From positions 155,879,085 through 155,943,084 of the forward strand of contig NC_039367.1 in NCBI RefSeq assembly GCF_003573695.1: a stretch of DNA of 64,000 bases, given 5' to 3'. The notes under the pieces are model-generated. The model saw only the letters and a program-made list of their open reading frames with translations, was not told where the DNA came from and did no database searches. Shown here piece by piece: positions 22,163-33,569 of this stretch (positions within the stretch are counted from its first letter, which is position 1; each line of letters opens with the position of its first letter). The stretch is from Papaver somniferum (Eukaryota; Streptophyta; Magnoliopsida; Ranunculales; Papaveraceae). The translations under genes were made by a program, and so were the position numbers.

Positions 22163-24239
22163 ATGAATTCATTCAATAAGAAAACTCAAATAATATCAAT
22201 ATTCCATTATTGCAAATCTCCAGGTACTAAAGTTGAATGGTTACACTTATCATCAACATTATTGCAAAATGATTTTGCTGAACATATATCTTTTCTTTCC
22301 AATCTTAACGTTCTTGATCTATATGACTGCAATATATCTGGCCAAGTTTTCCCCATCAAGAAGTTTAACAATCTTTCCCGTCTATCATCTCTCAATATGA
22401 GGTACAATCCTGAGCTTAGTTCCACATTCCCAGTACACCTTTCTAATTTAACTTTACTTTCTAGGCTTGACTTATTTTATTACTATTACCTTCCCAAAGT
22501 CCATCTGCAAACTCTCTAATCTTCGAGATCTCATCTTGTACGATAACAATTATACAGGAAGGATACCGAATTGCATTACCATGCTCGGACACCTCACGCG
22601 GTTTGATATTCACAACAATTCATTTGATGGCGTTGTATCACTGCCCTCTTTTATCAACAAATTAAACCTGACTGTCCTAGACTTGAGCTTAAACCAGCTA
22701 ATGGTAGATACAGATCAACATTTACATCTAAACCCTAAAATTAAACTCATGAAGTTAAGGTTGAAGTCATGCAATCTGAAAGGATTATTCCCAACTTTCA
22801 TTTGTAGTTTGACTCATCTTGGGGCTTTAGATTTATCTTATAATAACCTTACAGGACATATCCCTTCTTGCTTCTACAAACTCAAAAATCTCATCTTCTT
22901 AGGTTTATCGCACAACAATCTTCACGGTCCTCTTCCTCTTCCATCTCAAAACGTTTTATATTATAAACTAGAACATAATAAATTCAATGGTGAAATCTTA
23001 ATGGAAGCCGGAAAAAGACTATCTACTGCCTCCATCATTTTTCTATCTAATAATGAACTTGCCGGCTCGATTCCCTCTTCAATTTGCTCCAACGAACCTA
23101 GATTATACTCTAGTCTTGCAGATCTGGATCTTTCTAACAACAAACTATCAGGGATTATACCTACTACTATAAGGTACTGCAGTTCTCTGGAATATCTAAA
23201 TTTCGGTTTCAGTAACCTCACTGGAAATGTTCCTAAAGGGCTTGAACAAGCAAAGCAATTGCAAATTCTGCAACTAAATGACAACAATCTTGATGGCGAT
23301 CCTCTTTATATCATCAGTAAACTTCCCAAGCTGCAAGTTCTCATCTTAGGGAATAACAACTTTGGAGGAAGTTTATCTGATGTGCCTGGTTCACTGAATT
23401 ACCTTATGATTCTTTCTTTAAGGTCAAACTATTTCAACGGGTCAATTCCTAAAGAGATTTTCAATTCGGATCAACTCCGAATATTAGATTTATCGGGAAA
23501 CAAGTTCACAGGGTCAATTTCTAGGAAAATAAGCAATTTAACCATGCTTATAAGTCCATATAACTATGTGTACGAGATCAGAGGCGATTATGATGATGCT
23601 GATGTACAGTTGCAGATGGCGATCAAAGGGATCATAATACAATATGAGAAACTGTATGGATATAATTCAGGAATCGACTTATCCTCCAATGAATTTGAGG
23701 GAGAAATTCCTGAAGAGACAGGTCTATTAAAAGGACTCTCCATGCTAAATCTATCACACAATCGGCTCTCGGGTGAAATCCCATCAAGTGTTGGACTTAT
23801 GAATGGCTTAGAGTCCTTGGATCTGAGTTACAACAAGTTGTCTGGACTTATCCCACAATCTTTAGCATCTATCGATTTTCTTGGTTATTTGAACCTATCT
23901 CATAATAACTTGAGTGGAAGAATACCAAGAGGACTTCATATGGATACGTTGAGCTGAGATGGTTCCGCATATGTTAATAATAGTTTCTTGTGTGGGTACT
24001 TTACAAAGAATGCTTGCGAGGGCGATCAGAGAAGCGATACTGGCAATAGTGATTACGAAAATGAAGATGTTCTAGATCATACAAGAGATAAGTGGTATTT
24101 TCTCGGTGTTGTTGCTTTGGGGTTTATAATTGGATTCTGGGGTCTCTTCTTTGGTTTGCTTTTGAAGAAAGAGATATGGTGGTTCGGGTATTGGAGATTT
24201 GTCGATAAAGTAGCTGATAAAATAGTTCATTTTTCTTGA
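22163..24239 (+). pseudogene. LRR receptor-like protein pseudogene, paralogue of the gene at 2422
   Basis: The same ATG context and first codons (MNSFNKKTQI) as the intact RLP are kept, but about 186 codons are missing right after them. That removes most of the signal peptide, the LRRNT cap and the first repeats. A second gap of roughly 220 bp near 22480 shifts the frame just before PKSICKL. LRRs then run in one frame through the non-LRR island (LQMAIKGI) to an in-frame TGA at 23955-23957. The same frame continues for about 94 codons through the acidic spacer, the membrane span (GVVALGFIIGFWG) and the WWFGYWRF tail, ending at 24239. At least three lesions make it a pseudogene. The sequence is otherwise close to the intact copy, so the duplication is moderately recent. 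Confidence 0.93.
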
Positions 24240-24289
24240 AAGATTGATTATTTTATTTGTATTTGTATATCTTTGTTTGCTCAATTGTC

Positions 24290-24335
24290 ATAAATGACAA
24301 GCTCTCAACCCAGTGCATACGCACCGGTTTTTTTG
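24290..24335 (-). repeat. Imperfect hairpin downstream of the RLP pseudogene
   Basis: The sequence 'cccagtgcatacgcaccgg' forms an imperfect palindrome 60-80 bp after the stop. The preceding 'ataaatga' stretch also aligns with the 3' flank of the intact RLP, where the perfect hairpin at 5374-5394 lies. It is probably a decayed version of the same Helitron-like terminus. Confidence 0.35.
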
Positions 24336-24339
24336 CCCT

Positions 24340-25385
24340 CCGTATGCTTAAAGTGGAATACCACATAGTCTATGGTAGAGGTCTTCTACATTTTCTCATT
24401 GCTAACAGTATTAGCATATGATTAAATAGTGTTAAAATCATTGGTGGATCCAAATCTGTGAACATGTGTAGCGTTAGTATCGATTGAAGTGAAAGATCAA
24501 AATCTTAAATGTATTCTAAGAGCAAGAATTATATTGCACTAAGTTTATAATTTTCGTACACAATCTAACAATGAGCAATTATTCTATGGTATCAAAATTA
24601 TCTGGAGTGTAGTAGTAAGCTAAGAATGCCTGAAGGAAACTACACATCTATGGTGCTATAAGCCAGACTTAGTGTGCGGAAACCCAATTCTCCCTCGATG
24701 TTGCGTTTTTTCTTCTTTTCTGACCTTTTGCATAATAATCAAATTTAGTCGAACTCTATGGTTCGCGGAACCCAGTTTCCGGCTTCAGTTAGCCGAGGGT
24801 TCCATTATCTCCCTTCTTCACTTTAGCAATATCTTCTATTTCTGCCAAGCACCATATAGCGAGAAAATCAAAACCTAGTCCAAAGACGTATCAAGCAGTC
24901 ACTTCCGTATGATATCCACAAATACTGAATTAGTTAATTTCTATCATGAAAAAGATGGAAGGCCAAAACCAAAACCAATTCCAAGTGGAATACGTAAGCT
25001 TGATTTATTGATCCTTTCGCGGAGGTAGAATAATTTAGGAATCTTCCAAGTACATCTGCGCAATTAAAAAGAGTTAAGTATTTTTTTTCCTGAAAATTCG
25101 AAACTTTTCTTTGGAATACAATGACAACGTAAAAACCGGAACCCAGTGCTTTATTGTGTTCTGGGTCTTATGAGATTACCATCGGAAATCTTTTAGAGTC
25201 CCTCGTTTTATTGGCGGCCTATTTGAACCTATATAAGCAAAGAGATTTTTCACAATTTAAAGCAAGTAATCAATGAAGAAGTATTTTCATGATCTCTGCT
25301 CATTTGTTTGAAGTAGTAAAGCGTGGGAGGAGATGTGATCAGTGATCCAAATGATCCAAATAAACTCTGTTACTCAAACTTGCAT
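24340..25385. other. Intergenic, no gene recognised
   Basis: There is nothing beyond short chance reading frames, no repeat pair inside the window, and no RNA gene. Confidence 0.5.
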
Positions 25386-25480
25386 CCTGTTGAGTTGTCC
25401 GCTAACTTGACAAATTTAGCCTGAGCTCCAACAATAATCATCCTTTGGTGGTCTTCCTGCAAACCAAATTGAAAGGAGGA
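25386..25480 (+). pseudogene. Tiny LRR fragment (RLP-like), uncertain
   Basis: Reading PVELSANLTNL and then, after a one-base shift, LSSNNN gives the phrase seen in the RLPs (FPVHLANLTSL...). It is about 30 codons, frameshifted, and ends against the copia element. It could be the trace of a third RLP copy, but chance cannot be ruled out. Confidence 0.25.
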
Positions 25481-25587
25481 TAGAGCATTAGTTTTTATTT
25501 ACGTACAAAATGGAAGTTAACTCTCCCATATAACTAACATGGAAACGATGTCGTTAAACTGAAAGCCATTATATTGGTAGTAAAATT

Positions 25588-25810
25588 ACACAAGTGTTGG
25601 TTTTGGTGAATCTTCCACAAAAACGCGTGGAGTTTAATCTGTCTATTTATAGAGTTGTACATATACAAAGTCAGTTTTACATATTCTATTTTTCAGGAAA
25701 GTTACAACATTAAATGGGAAATTATTTAGGAAGACTAGACTCAGTTGTTGTGGTCAGCTGAACTAGTCAGTTCAGAGATTGTAGCGTTTCTGGTAGAGCT
25801 AGCCTTGACA
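25588..25810 (-). repeat. 3' LTR of the copia element
   Basis: On the minus strand it runs TGTCAAGGCTAGC to CACTTGTGT. It is 223 bp, preceded by the purine tract at about 25811-25821 and followed by the AAATT duplication. Confidence 0.93.
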
Positions 25811-25827
25811 CCGTCCCTCAAGTTGAG

Positions 25828-26605
25828 CTACAGCTTGTGAATGTTCAACTTGTCTCTTATAAACTGAAATCTAGGTGAAGATAACCCCTTGGTAAATATG
25901 TCCGCTAGCTGGTCCTTTGATGATATGAAACGCACTTGCAGTTCTTTGTTGGCTACCCGTTCTCGTACAAAATGGAAATCGATCTCAATGTGCTTTGTTC
26001 TAGCATGGAAGACTGGATTTGTTGTTAAGTATGTCGCTCCAAGATTGTCACACCACAATATTGGAGCTGCAGTGGAAACTCCAAGTTCTTTTAACAATGA
26101 TTGTATCCAAATGAGTTCTGATGTCGTTATTGCCACACCTCTTTATTCCTCCTCTGTGCTGGATTTAGACACCGTCTTCTGGTTGCGTGCACTCCAGGGT
26201 ATTAAGTTACCACCATAGTAAATACAGTAGCCACTCGTGGAACGCCGATCATCCAAGTTTCCTTCCCAGTCTTCATCTGAGTATGCATGAAGTGTATTGT
26301 TACAACCTGGTTTGATGAGTAATCCATAGTCCAAGGTATTCTTCAGGTACCGTAATATACGCTTGATGAAATTCCAATGTTCAACATAAGGGTCATGCAT
26401 AAACTGGAAGGCTTTACTTACAGCAACCGAAACATCAGGTCTTGTTAAATGCAAGTACTGCAGCGCTCCAACTACATTGCGATATAAGTTGGATCTTCAA
26501 ACTTCACACTGCCTTGCTTTTATAGTCTCGCTTGAGCCGCTAGTGGTTTGCAGACAGGCTTGATCCCATCCAATTTTGTTTTCCGCAGCAGGTCTGCTAC
26601 ATATT
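25828..26605 (-). pseudogene. copia RT C-terminus and RNase H
   Basis: The minus strand encodes the connection and RNase H part of the pol polyprotein. LHLTRPDVSVAVS, HW.F.KRILRYLK, DEDW.G..DDRRSTSGYC and WSARNQKTVSKSSTEEE are the classic copia RNase H landmarks. The frame continues to LADIFTKGL and ends near 25828. The usual 'SDADWAG' reads SDEDWEG. A TGA near 26610 and a frameshift near 26470 separate it from the RT core. Confidence 0.9.
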
Positions 26606-26606
26606 T

Positions 26607-27650
26607 TCATTGTGTGAGCAACAAATTCTGATCTTGGCTGAGCACTTCTACTCCGAGAAAGTAAGAAAGTTTCCCAATGTCCTTAACTGCAAAAACATCT
26701 GCCAAATCTTTTATTAGTTTGTCTATCAGAGAAGGATTGTATCCAGTGACAATTATGTCGTCCACATAGACCAAAACATAGGTAATGCCAGCTGATGTTT
26801 GTCGTACAAACAAGGAACTATCTGCTATAGACCCTTTGAATCCCAGCTGAATAAGGTATCCACTTAAGCGAGAAAACCAAGCTCTCGGAGCTTGTTTAAG
26901 GCCGTACAACGACTTTTTGAACCTGCAAACATGGTTAGGGAAGTTTGGATCAACATATCCTACTGGATTCTTCATGTACACTTCCTCATGCAATTCTCCA
27001 TGTAGAAACGCGTTCTCTACATCAATTTGTCGCAGCTGCCAGTTGTTAATTACATCAATAGACAACACCAGTTCATCGTAGTCGATTAGAGCTGTCAAAC
27101 GGGAAAACTAGGGTCAACCCAGCCCTAGCTTGACAAGCCATGGACGGGTTAGGGTCATCCCTAGCCCTAGTACTATTCATGTACAAGCCAAAAACCCCAA
27201 CCCTAGCCCTAGACGGGTTAGCTCTAACGGGTTGCGGGTTGGCTTGTTAAATGGGGTGGTTGAAACTAAAATCACTTAAATGTATAAAAAATTTAGTGGG
27301 CAGAGGGATCGCTACTCCGTAATCCTAAATCAAATGAAATTTGGATTGTATTAAATCATTTAAGGAAATATGAACTTTGATTTCTAGCACAACACCCTAA
27401 AATTCTTAAATTAGTAACTTAAAATTCCTAAATTAATAACTCATATGAAATTGACGGGTTGACGGGTAACCCGCGGGTTGACCCTAACCCGGCTTGTTTT
27501 TACTAGGGCTAGATATGACAACCCTAACCCGGCTTGTTTAGACAACAAGACAAGCCGAGCCGGGTTAAAACAAGCCAAGCTAGGTCCAACCCGCGGGCCG
27601 GGTTAGAAATTGACAGCTCTATAGTCGATGCCCTCTTGTTGGTTGTACCC
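26607..27650 (-). pseudogene. copia reverse transcriptase core, split by a hAT MITE
   Basis: The RT reads [32 protein letters not shown] and the catalytic YVDDIIVTG. Upstream of the MITE (27087-27621) the frame QQEGIDY is cut, and the sequence resumes as DYDELV on the other side because the 8-bp duplication repeats those codons. The insertion plus the stop near 26610 make the enzyme non-functional. Confidence 0.92.
27087..27621. mobile_element. hAT-type non-autonomous element inside the copia RT (535 bp)
   Basis: The terminal inverted repeats are TAGAGCTGTCAA and TTGACAGCTCTA. The flanks are an exact 8-bp duplication, TAGTCGAT (27079-27086 and 27622-27629). The interior is rich in 'gggtta', 'cgggttg' and 'aacccg' runs in both orientations, giving strong secondary structure. 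There is no coding capacity. It inserted after the copia element, in the codons for Ile-Asp-Tyr of the RT. Confidence 0.95.
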
Positions 27651-27677
27651 CTTGGCCACTAGGCGAGCTTTGTAACG

Positions 27678-28364
27678 TTATATTGTTCCATTTGGATTCC
27701 TCTTAATACGATGCACCCATTTCGAGCCAATTATATACCTGACAAGAGTCCAAGTACCATTTCTGAGTAGTGCATTGATTTCAGTATCCATTTCCTTTCT
27801 CCACTTTGGTTCTAAACATGCTTTGGAGTAACAAGTGGGCTCTAGAAAATCCATATCCTGTAGAGGATGTTTTGTGGCTGTCAGACAAAGCCGTTGCACG
27901 GGATTGGTGATGCCAGACTTGGATCTAGTGCGCATCGGATGAAGCTGTGATTTTGTACTGGTTGATGTAGCATCACTTGCGACTTCAGAGGACGACAGTT
28001 GGGATTGCTGAGAAGTCTGGACAACTGAGTTGTTGTGGACTGAATTTTTAATACCGGCAGGCATAGGAATATGTGGATCTGATGGAGCAGAACTGACTGA
28101 GTTTGCTGATTGAACGACAACATTTCCCGGAGTATGAACAGATTGATCAGACACAGCGGGTGTAAGCAGTGGCAGTGATGCATTGTTTGGCTGAACTGTA
28201 GTGTTACGTGATGCTTGTAGGTGTCTGAAATTTGGTGAGGAAAATAACCTTGTGCTGGGAAATGAAGTTTCTTGACTGCGCTTGGGGACATCTTTCTCCT
28301 TTGGGGAGAACGGAAATGAGCCTTCTTCGAACCTTACATGTCGAGAAATATAGACTCTATTGGA
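27678..28364 (-). pseudogene. copia integrase C-terminal region / RT linker
   Basis: This is a Ser/Thr/Gln-rich, low-complexity stretch with HPMRTRSKSGI and then W...M..E..AL..NGTW.LV, the block that precedes the RT in copia polyproteins. Overlapping open frames at 27881-28291 and 27678-28154 show that the frame shifts near 28150. Confidence 0.8.
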
Positions 28365-29624
28365 CTACTTATGAAGACACAGATACCCCTTAGGGGAGCT
28401 GTTATACCCAATGAAGACACAAGCCACTGACCAAGGCTCTAATTTATTTGAATTATAAGAACGAAGACAGGGGTACACCAAACAACCAAATACTTTTAGG
28501 AAAGAGTAATCTGGTTTCTTCTTAAAAAGGAGTTCAAGAGGAGTCTGTGATTCAAATTGGGATTTTGGCAGTCTGTTTATAAGAAAGCAAGCCGTTTGAA
28601 AGGCTTCTGGCCAAAAAAATTTAGGCATGTGTGCATGGAACATAAGTGCTAAGACGGATTCATTGACAGATTCATTTAGGAATGCAGTAAACTTTTTGTA
28701 TTCACCTGCATTATCAGATTGGAAGACTTGTATTTTGTATGATGTCAAGTTTTCAACCTGCTTTTTGAACTGAATAAAAGTGGACAAAGCATCTGATTTT
28801 TGAAGAAGAGGAAACACCCATGTATAATGAGAAAACGCATCCATTAAAAGCATATAATAACGAAACCCAGTTCTGGACATATGTGGAGATACCCAGATGT
28901 CTGAAATAACTAAAATCAATGTTTTTTCAAAAACAGTGCTACTAATTGGAAAGGGAAGTTTCTTGCTTTTACTAATGTGGCAAGAATGACAAAAATCAAA
29001 AGATTTATTCGTTACTGGAAGTGAAAACTGACTAATGACTCGATGAACAGTACGGATCATAGGGTGACCAAGTCGCTGGTGCCATACTGGTAAGGTATTG
29101 GAGATGAAGGTCTTGGGTTGCATCTGAGAGACAGAAGCACCGACACTATCAAACACATATATCCCATTTTTATTCCGCCCCTGCAACAGTGTTTTCCCCG
29201 TGCTTTTGTCCTTTACAACAAAAAGATTTGTGTGAAACTCAAAGAACACATCATTATCTTTACAGAATTGATGGACAGAAAGCGGATTTCTTTGTATTGT
29301 AGGTACATGGTAAATGTTGTTTAGCTGAAAAGTTCTAGCATTGTAAGTAAAGGAGGATTTACCAATGTTTGCAATTGTTAGGGCCTTACCATTTCCAACC
29401 TGGACTTCTTCAGTACCGTCATACTCATGGGGAATACTGAGATTGTTAATATCAGCTGTTAGGTGATGTGTTTCCCCCGTATCAGTCACCCATCTATTGT
29501 CACCTCGACCTTGTGGTAGTGCAATATAAGCAGCAGCAGGAGCTCGTTGTTGTGGTACAAAGTTCTTGTCAAAACGATACCAACAACGTGCAGCACATGA
29601 TTTCTCCTCATACATATTTGACAT
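28365..29624 (-). pseudogene. copia protease, GAG-pre-integrase and integrase
   Basis: A single open stretch of 419 codons. It begins after a frameshifted zinc knuckle (C.ARCWYRFD), then WVTDTGETHHLT, where the protease D-S-G is DTG. GKTLLQG, WHQRLGHP and CHSCHISKSKKLPF form the pre-integrase HHCC zinc finger. VISDIWVSP holds the first catalytic Asp and FQSDNAGEY the second. The Glu region near 'NESVLALMFHAHMP' appears shortened relative to the family. FLKVFGCLVYPCLR and VFIGYNSSPKGYLCL close the integrase. Confidence 0.9.
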
Positions 29625-29662
29625 GGTCCTTGTGGTTGTTGATTGGTTGCTCTCGGACGCTG

Positions 29663-30121
29663 CTATGGTTGACGAATCGATAACTGATTTCTGAATCGTC
29701 TCAGATCAGGCCTTGGGGATGGAGAAGAAGAAGTAGCCAGATTATTCAATGGCTGCTGCAGTGACGCCAGATGTTTCTCCTGCCTCATGTCATAGGTTAG
29801 GAGATGCGCTTTGAATGTCTTCATGTCCATATCAGTGGCAGTTCCCAATGAAGTAACAATTGGGTCATAACTTTGATTAAGTCCATTAAGCAGAACAGAA
29901 TTCATATCATCATTAGATACAGTGTATCCACAAGCTGCAAGTCCATCAGATAAAGTTTTAGCATGATTAAAATATTGTTGCATCGTGAGATTACCTTTCG
30001 ATAGGTTGTGCAGTTGTCTGCGAAAATGCATCTGGTGAGCAGTTGTTTTCGGGGCAAATTCCTTTTCTAGAGTATCCCATACTGCTTTTGATGTGTCAAG
30101 ACCTGTGACTTTTCCAATCAC
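29663..30121 (-). pseudogene. copia gag (UBN2/retrotran_gag type), 3' part
   Basis: A 152-codon frame with AVWDTLEKEFAPKTTA, RRQLHNLSKGNLTMQQYF and LL.GL..SYDP.V.SL, the nucleocapsid-precursor pattern of copia gag. It ends in an Arg-rich segment before the zinc knuckle, where a frameshift occurs. The N-terminal part between 30122 and the PBS is frame-disrupted. Confidence 0.88.
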
Positions 30122-30446
30122 GGATTCAGTTAATGAAGAGACAAGCCAACCTAGCAGAAGTTGATCGATGTTTTCATGTTTTGTGTATTCAGGATTAACG
30201 GCTTCGGAATTTGGAAGGGTTCGTGGGGGAACTGGAGTTGTCCCATCAACGAATCCAATGAGTTTGTATCCTCTCAGAACTGGATTAAAGAGGGTTTTCC
30301 AGAGAATGTAATTCGTCTCAGTGAGTTTCAGGGTGATGAGAAGATTGATATATGAACGTTTTGAAGAGTATTAATGTCAGCCATTGGAAGAGATAGGTTG
30401 TCACGTTTCTGGGTAGCGTGGTTTTCAGGATCTCTGGCTGATACCA

Positions 30447-30669
30447 ACACAAGAATTGATTTTGGTGAATCTTCCACAAAAACGTGTGGAGTTCAATCTG
30501 TCTATTTGTAGAGTTGTATATATACAAAGTCAGTTTTACAGATTCTATTTTTCATGAAAATTACAACATTAAATGGGAAATTATTTAGGAAGACTAGACT
30601 TAGTTGTTGTGGTCAGCTGAACTAGTCAGTTCAGAGATTGTAGCGTTTCTGATAGAGCTAGCCTTGACA
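30447..30669 (-). repeat. 5' LTR of the copia element
   Basis: 223 bp, flanked on the right by AAATT and followed on the minus strand by the PBS at about 30434-30446. Confidence 0.93.
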
Positions 30670-30689
30670 AAATTAAAGACCTTCTCTTG

Positions 30690-30935
30690 GGCCAGCCATC
30701 TGTCTTCTTTCTCAAATGTCTTAACTTTCGGTACCATTGTAAATTGGATCTCGAAATTCTTGAATCCTCCATGACTTTTGTTTTATACATGTTTGCTTTT
30801 GTTTTTTAGGTCTCTCTCTGCATCTTTTGTATATAGCCTTGTAACTTTTCGGGCTCTGCTTCTTAGCATAGGCTTCCCGCTTCCATCATCAATATATTAT
30901 GTCTGCCAATCCAAAAAAAAAGGAAAAAATAACGA
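30690..30935 (+). other. Possible LINE 3' tail
   Basis: A T-rich and pyrimidine-rich stretch with 'cttgtaacttttcgggctct' and 'catcaatatattatgtct' ends in an A-rich run. This resembles the 3' ends of plant LINEs, but there is no ORF2 upstream and no flanking duplication was found. Confidence 0.2.
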
Positions 30936-31189
30936 TGTATTCAAAGTTCACTTTTGCGGCTTTGCCAATTCTTCTGACAACACTTACCAATTCTTCTGCC
31001 AACGTCTGTGGATTCTGAGACTACAGCATTCTCAGATAATTATATGCAACGGAGCACTAAATGAAAAAATAATCGTTGCATTTTGTTCAAGTTGCAAGAT
31101 TCGATTTTGTTGCCAAAACGTTTAGTCAAGAAATTAAGAACTAATCAAGAAATTCTTACACAAAATTGGTTAAAAAGACCAAAATCAAC

Positions 31190-31470
31190 AATTTTTGGGT
31201 GAAATGGACAGTTAGATTTTGATACTGTTTAAATGGACAAAAATGTAAAAATAGGCAGGATGTAACCAGTTTCATCGTGCCCATTTTCAAATATCTTTTC
31301 TTATTTTTAATTTACACAGGATGTATCCAGTTTCATCCTTGCTATTTTGTAAATTTAAGCTAAGATGAAACCAGTTTCATCCTTACTATTTTTTTTTGGC
31401 CATTTCACTCAAACTATTTTTTACTCGTCCATTTGAACCGTGATTTAAAAATATTTGGACAAATGATTTA
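31190..31470 (+). repeat. MITE-like repeat, copy 1
   Basis: It matches 33570-33850 in the same orientation ('tttgatactgtttaaatggac', 'aaatgtaaaaatag', 'tttttaatttaca', 'aaaaatatttgga'). Its outer ends are inverted: 'ttgggtgaaatggaca' on the left and 'gccatttcactcaaa' on the right. A short motif, 'gatg(a/t)a(t/a)ccagtttcatcc', repeats three times inside. It is non-coding and the transposon family is uncertain. Confidence 0.6.
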
Positions 31471-31479
31471 TTTTCCGAA

Positions 31480-33560
31480 ATTCTTACATATTCGGATTTA
31501 TCTTAGAATGTGAAAGAGAATGTAACGGTGGTTTTCTTTAGAATTTAAGATATTTTAAATGGAATTATCCGGAGAAGGTATGGAACTGTGACCCAAAGTG
31601 AAAGAAAACATTGAAACGAACTCTAAATTAAAAGTTGTACGGATAGAAAACCATCAATTACCTTTGAATTTTTTTTCTTTGAAGTAACAGATGATGGCGG
31701 CCAATCAAAAATTAAGAAACTGTGTGAATTTCTAAAAAGGATTTTGTATATAGATTTCAAAGTTTTCACTTGCCAGATCTTTCTGTTTCTCTTGATGCTT
31801 GCTATTTATAGTGTTTGAATAGTAGCGTCCAAAAAGATTGTATTGTGTCTCTTGGGTCGTGAAACATAATGTCTCTTGGTGTCAAACGGTGCCACCCATC
31901 AAATGGATCCAATTCTATTTTTGCTTGCAAAACGTTTTGAACCACATTGATCTTCTCTATCAATAAGGGTTGCTTTACTTGGGAGGAGAATGAAAAACGA
32001 TTTTAATTAGATTTCACTTATGATGAGTCGCTAGGTATTTAAGCGTTTCAAAAGGTATCGGATGGGTGGAATATATATGTGTCTACCAACATCGGATTTA
32101 TTGGATCGATCATTGAAGTTGAAGGTACGTCTCTTACTGTCTTTTCAAATTGAAACGTTGTTGTAACCGTTGGAGTTACCATTTGGATTTTATCCATAAT
32201 GGCAGTGATACTCTCCAAGATGGAATAGATGCGAAACCTAAAGTTATCCAGTCATTATGTATTCTTTTAACCTTCGAAATGTTTTCTTAACTTCCACTCC
32301 TATTAGTGACTCATCTTTAAGCGCCGATTGAATTCACAACAGTGGTACCTGTCGAAGGGGGCAATAAGGTGCTGACGACATGGAAACTCATTACTGACAA
32401 CCATTGGGACAGCCAATCAGGTAGCGATAACAGGGATTGTTATTGCTTAGGTGGCTTCACCAAAATTAAGTGTGATTGTGGTGACGCCATGCGGAGTCTT
32501 TTGGGGTCTCTTATTATTAAGAAAAATAATCTTCTTTATTTGATTACCCAATTCATGCTAGTCTTTCATTATCATCCGTGACAGTGAAATTAGTTCTTGA
32601 TTGATCCTAGCGTAACTCAGTTCTTGCATGAACACAAATTCAATCTTTTCATTTATTGTATTTTTATAGAAAAAAAGTGAGTTGTATGAACTTGATTGAG
32701 TTGAAAAGATTCAATCTTTTTATTTTTAATAGTAATTATTTGACTACACCCACATATTTGATACATACAGAAGGAAAAATTACAACCGGAAAGAAAGAGC
32801 ACTTGAAATAATTTCTGTGGGAAAACGGCTCCAATCCTTAGTTACAACAGTTTTTCGAGCTAAAATGGTCTTGGATTGGATTCATTCTAATTCAGTTTTC
32901 CCCAACATTTCAATATTCAACTCTAATTATATGTTGATCTTAGTTAAGTATAATCTCTATCGATTTCATTTTTTTTGTCTTTTCATCTTCGTGATCACTT
33001 AAATAGCAGTAACCCTCAATAAAAATTTAAACACAAAATTTACATGAAAGAATATTGTTGTGATTCTACAGAACAAATGAACAAGAAAAGTTAGTTGATT
33101 GGAAAACTATATTTTTTTGAAATGAATTTCGCATTGAATTAGTTAAGCATTGTTTTAATTCATTCACAAAGAATTTACCAGTGTATTGGAGTGCTTAGCC
33201 TGACAAAAATAAGGAGAAAAATTCATTCACAAAGAATTTACCGGTATTCGAGTACTTAGCATTTTTTCTGGCAAAGATAGTGTTAGTTTGAAGGTACTAA
33301 TTTAACTGATCTTATTTCAGTCTTCCAATTTCCAATTGCACCTTACAACTCTTTACTAGTTTACTTCAAATTTTGCTCAACAAAAAGTATTTAAAACTAG
33401 AGGAACTCCACTTTGGAGATGTAGTTGTACAAAGTAAGGCAGGAATAGTTTACATACCACTTGATCTGGGAGCAAGTTTACTGAAATAGTCATCTGTAAA
33501 ATGATAAAATTGACAACTCCACTAAAAGTACACACAGTTGGTCAATTAATCCAATAACGA
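31480..33560. other. Intergenic, no gene recognised
   Basis: AT-rich sequence without recognisable coding regions. A two-copy tandem repeat ('attcattcacaaagaattta' units, about 60 bp apart) lies at 33159-33260. Open frames such as 32342-32581 show no family features. Confidence 0.45.
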
Positions 33561-33569
33561 TAATTCTTG

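Larger units (their letters stand above)
25588..30669 (-). mobile_element. Ty1/copia LTR retrotransposon, defective, minus strand (5082 bp)
   Basis: The LTRs at 25588-25810 and 30447-30669 are both 223 bp and differ at about a dozen positions by eye. The target duplication AAATT lies at 25583-25587 and 30670-30674. On the minus strand the 5' LTR (right) is followed by a primer-binding site TGGTATCAGCCAG (methionine initiator tRNA type), and the 3' LTR (left) is preceded by the purine tract TTGAGGGACGG. The gene order gag, protease/integrase, RT, RNase H defines the copia type. Several frameshifts and stops, plus a hAT MITE in the RT, disable it. The LTR ends read TG...GT rather than TG...CA in both copies. 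Confidence 0.95.

Noticed and set aside
22163..22519. A separate small LRR gene
   Set aside because: Its codons continue into the following LRR frame after a deletion, and the matching order in the intact paralogue shows it is the front piece of one pseudogene.
32342..32581. 79-codon open frame
   Set aside because: No recognisable motif, no relative in the window and no gene-like flanks.
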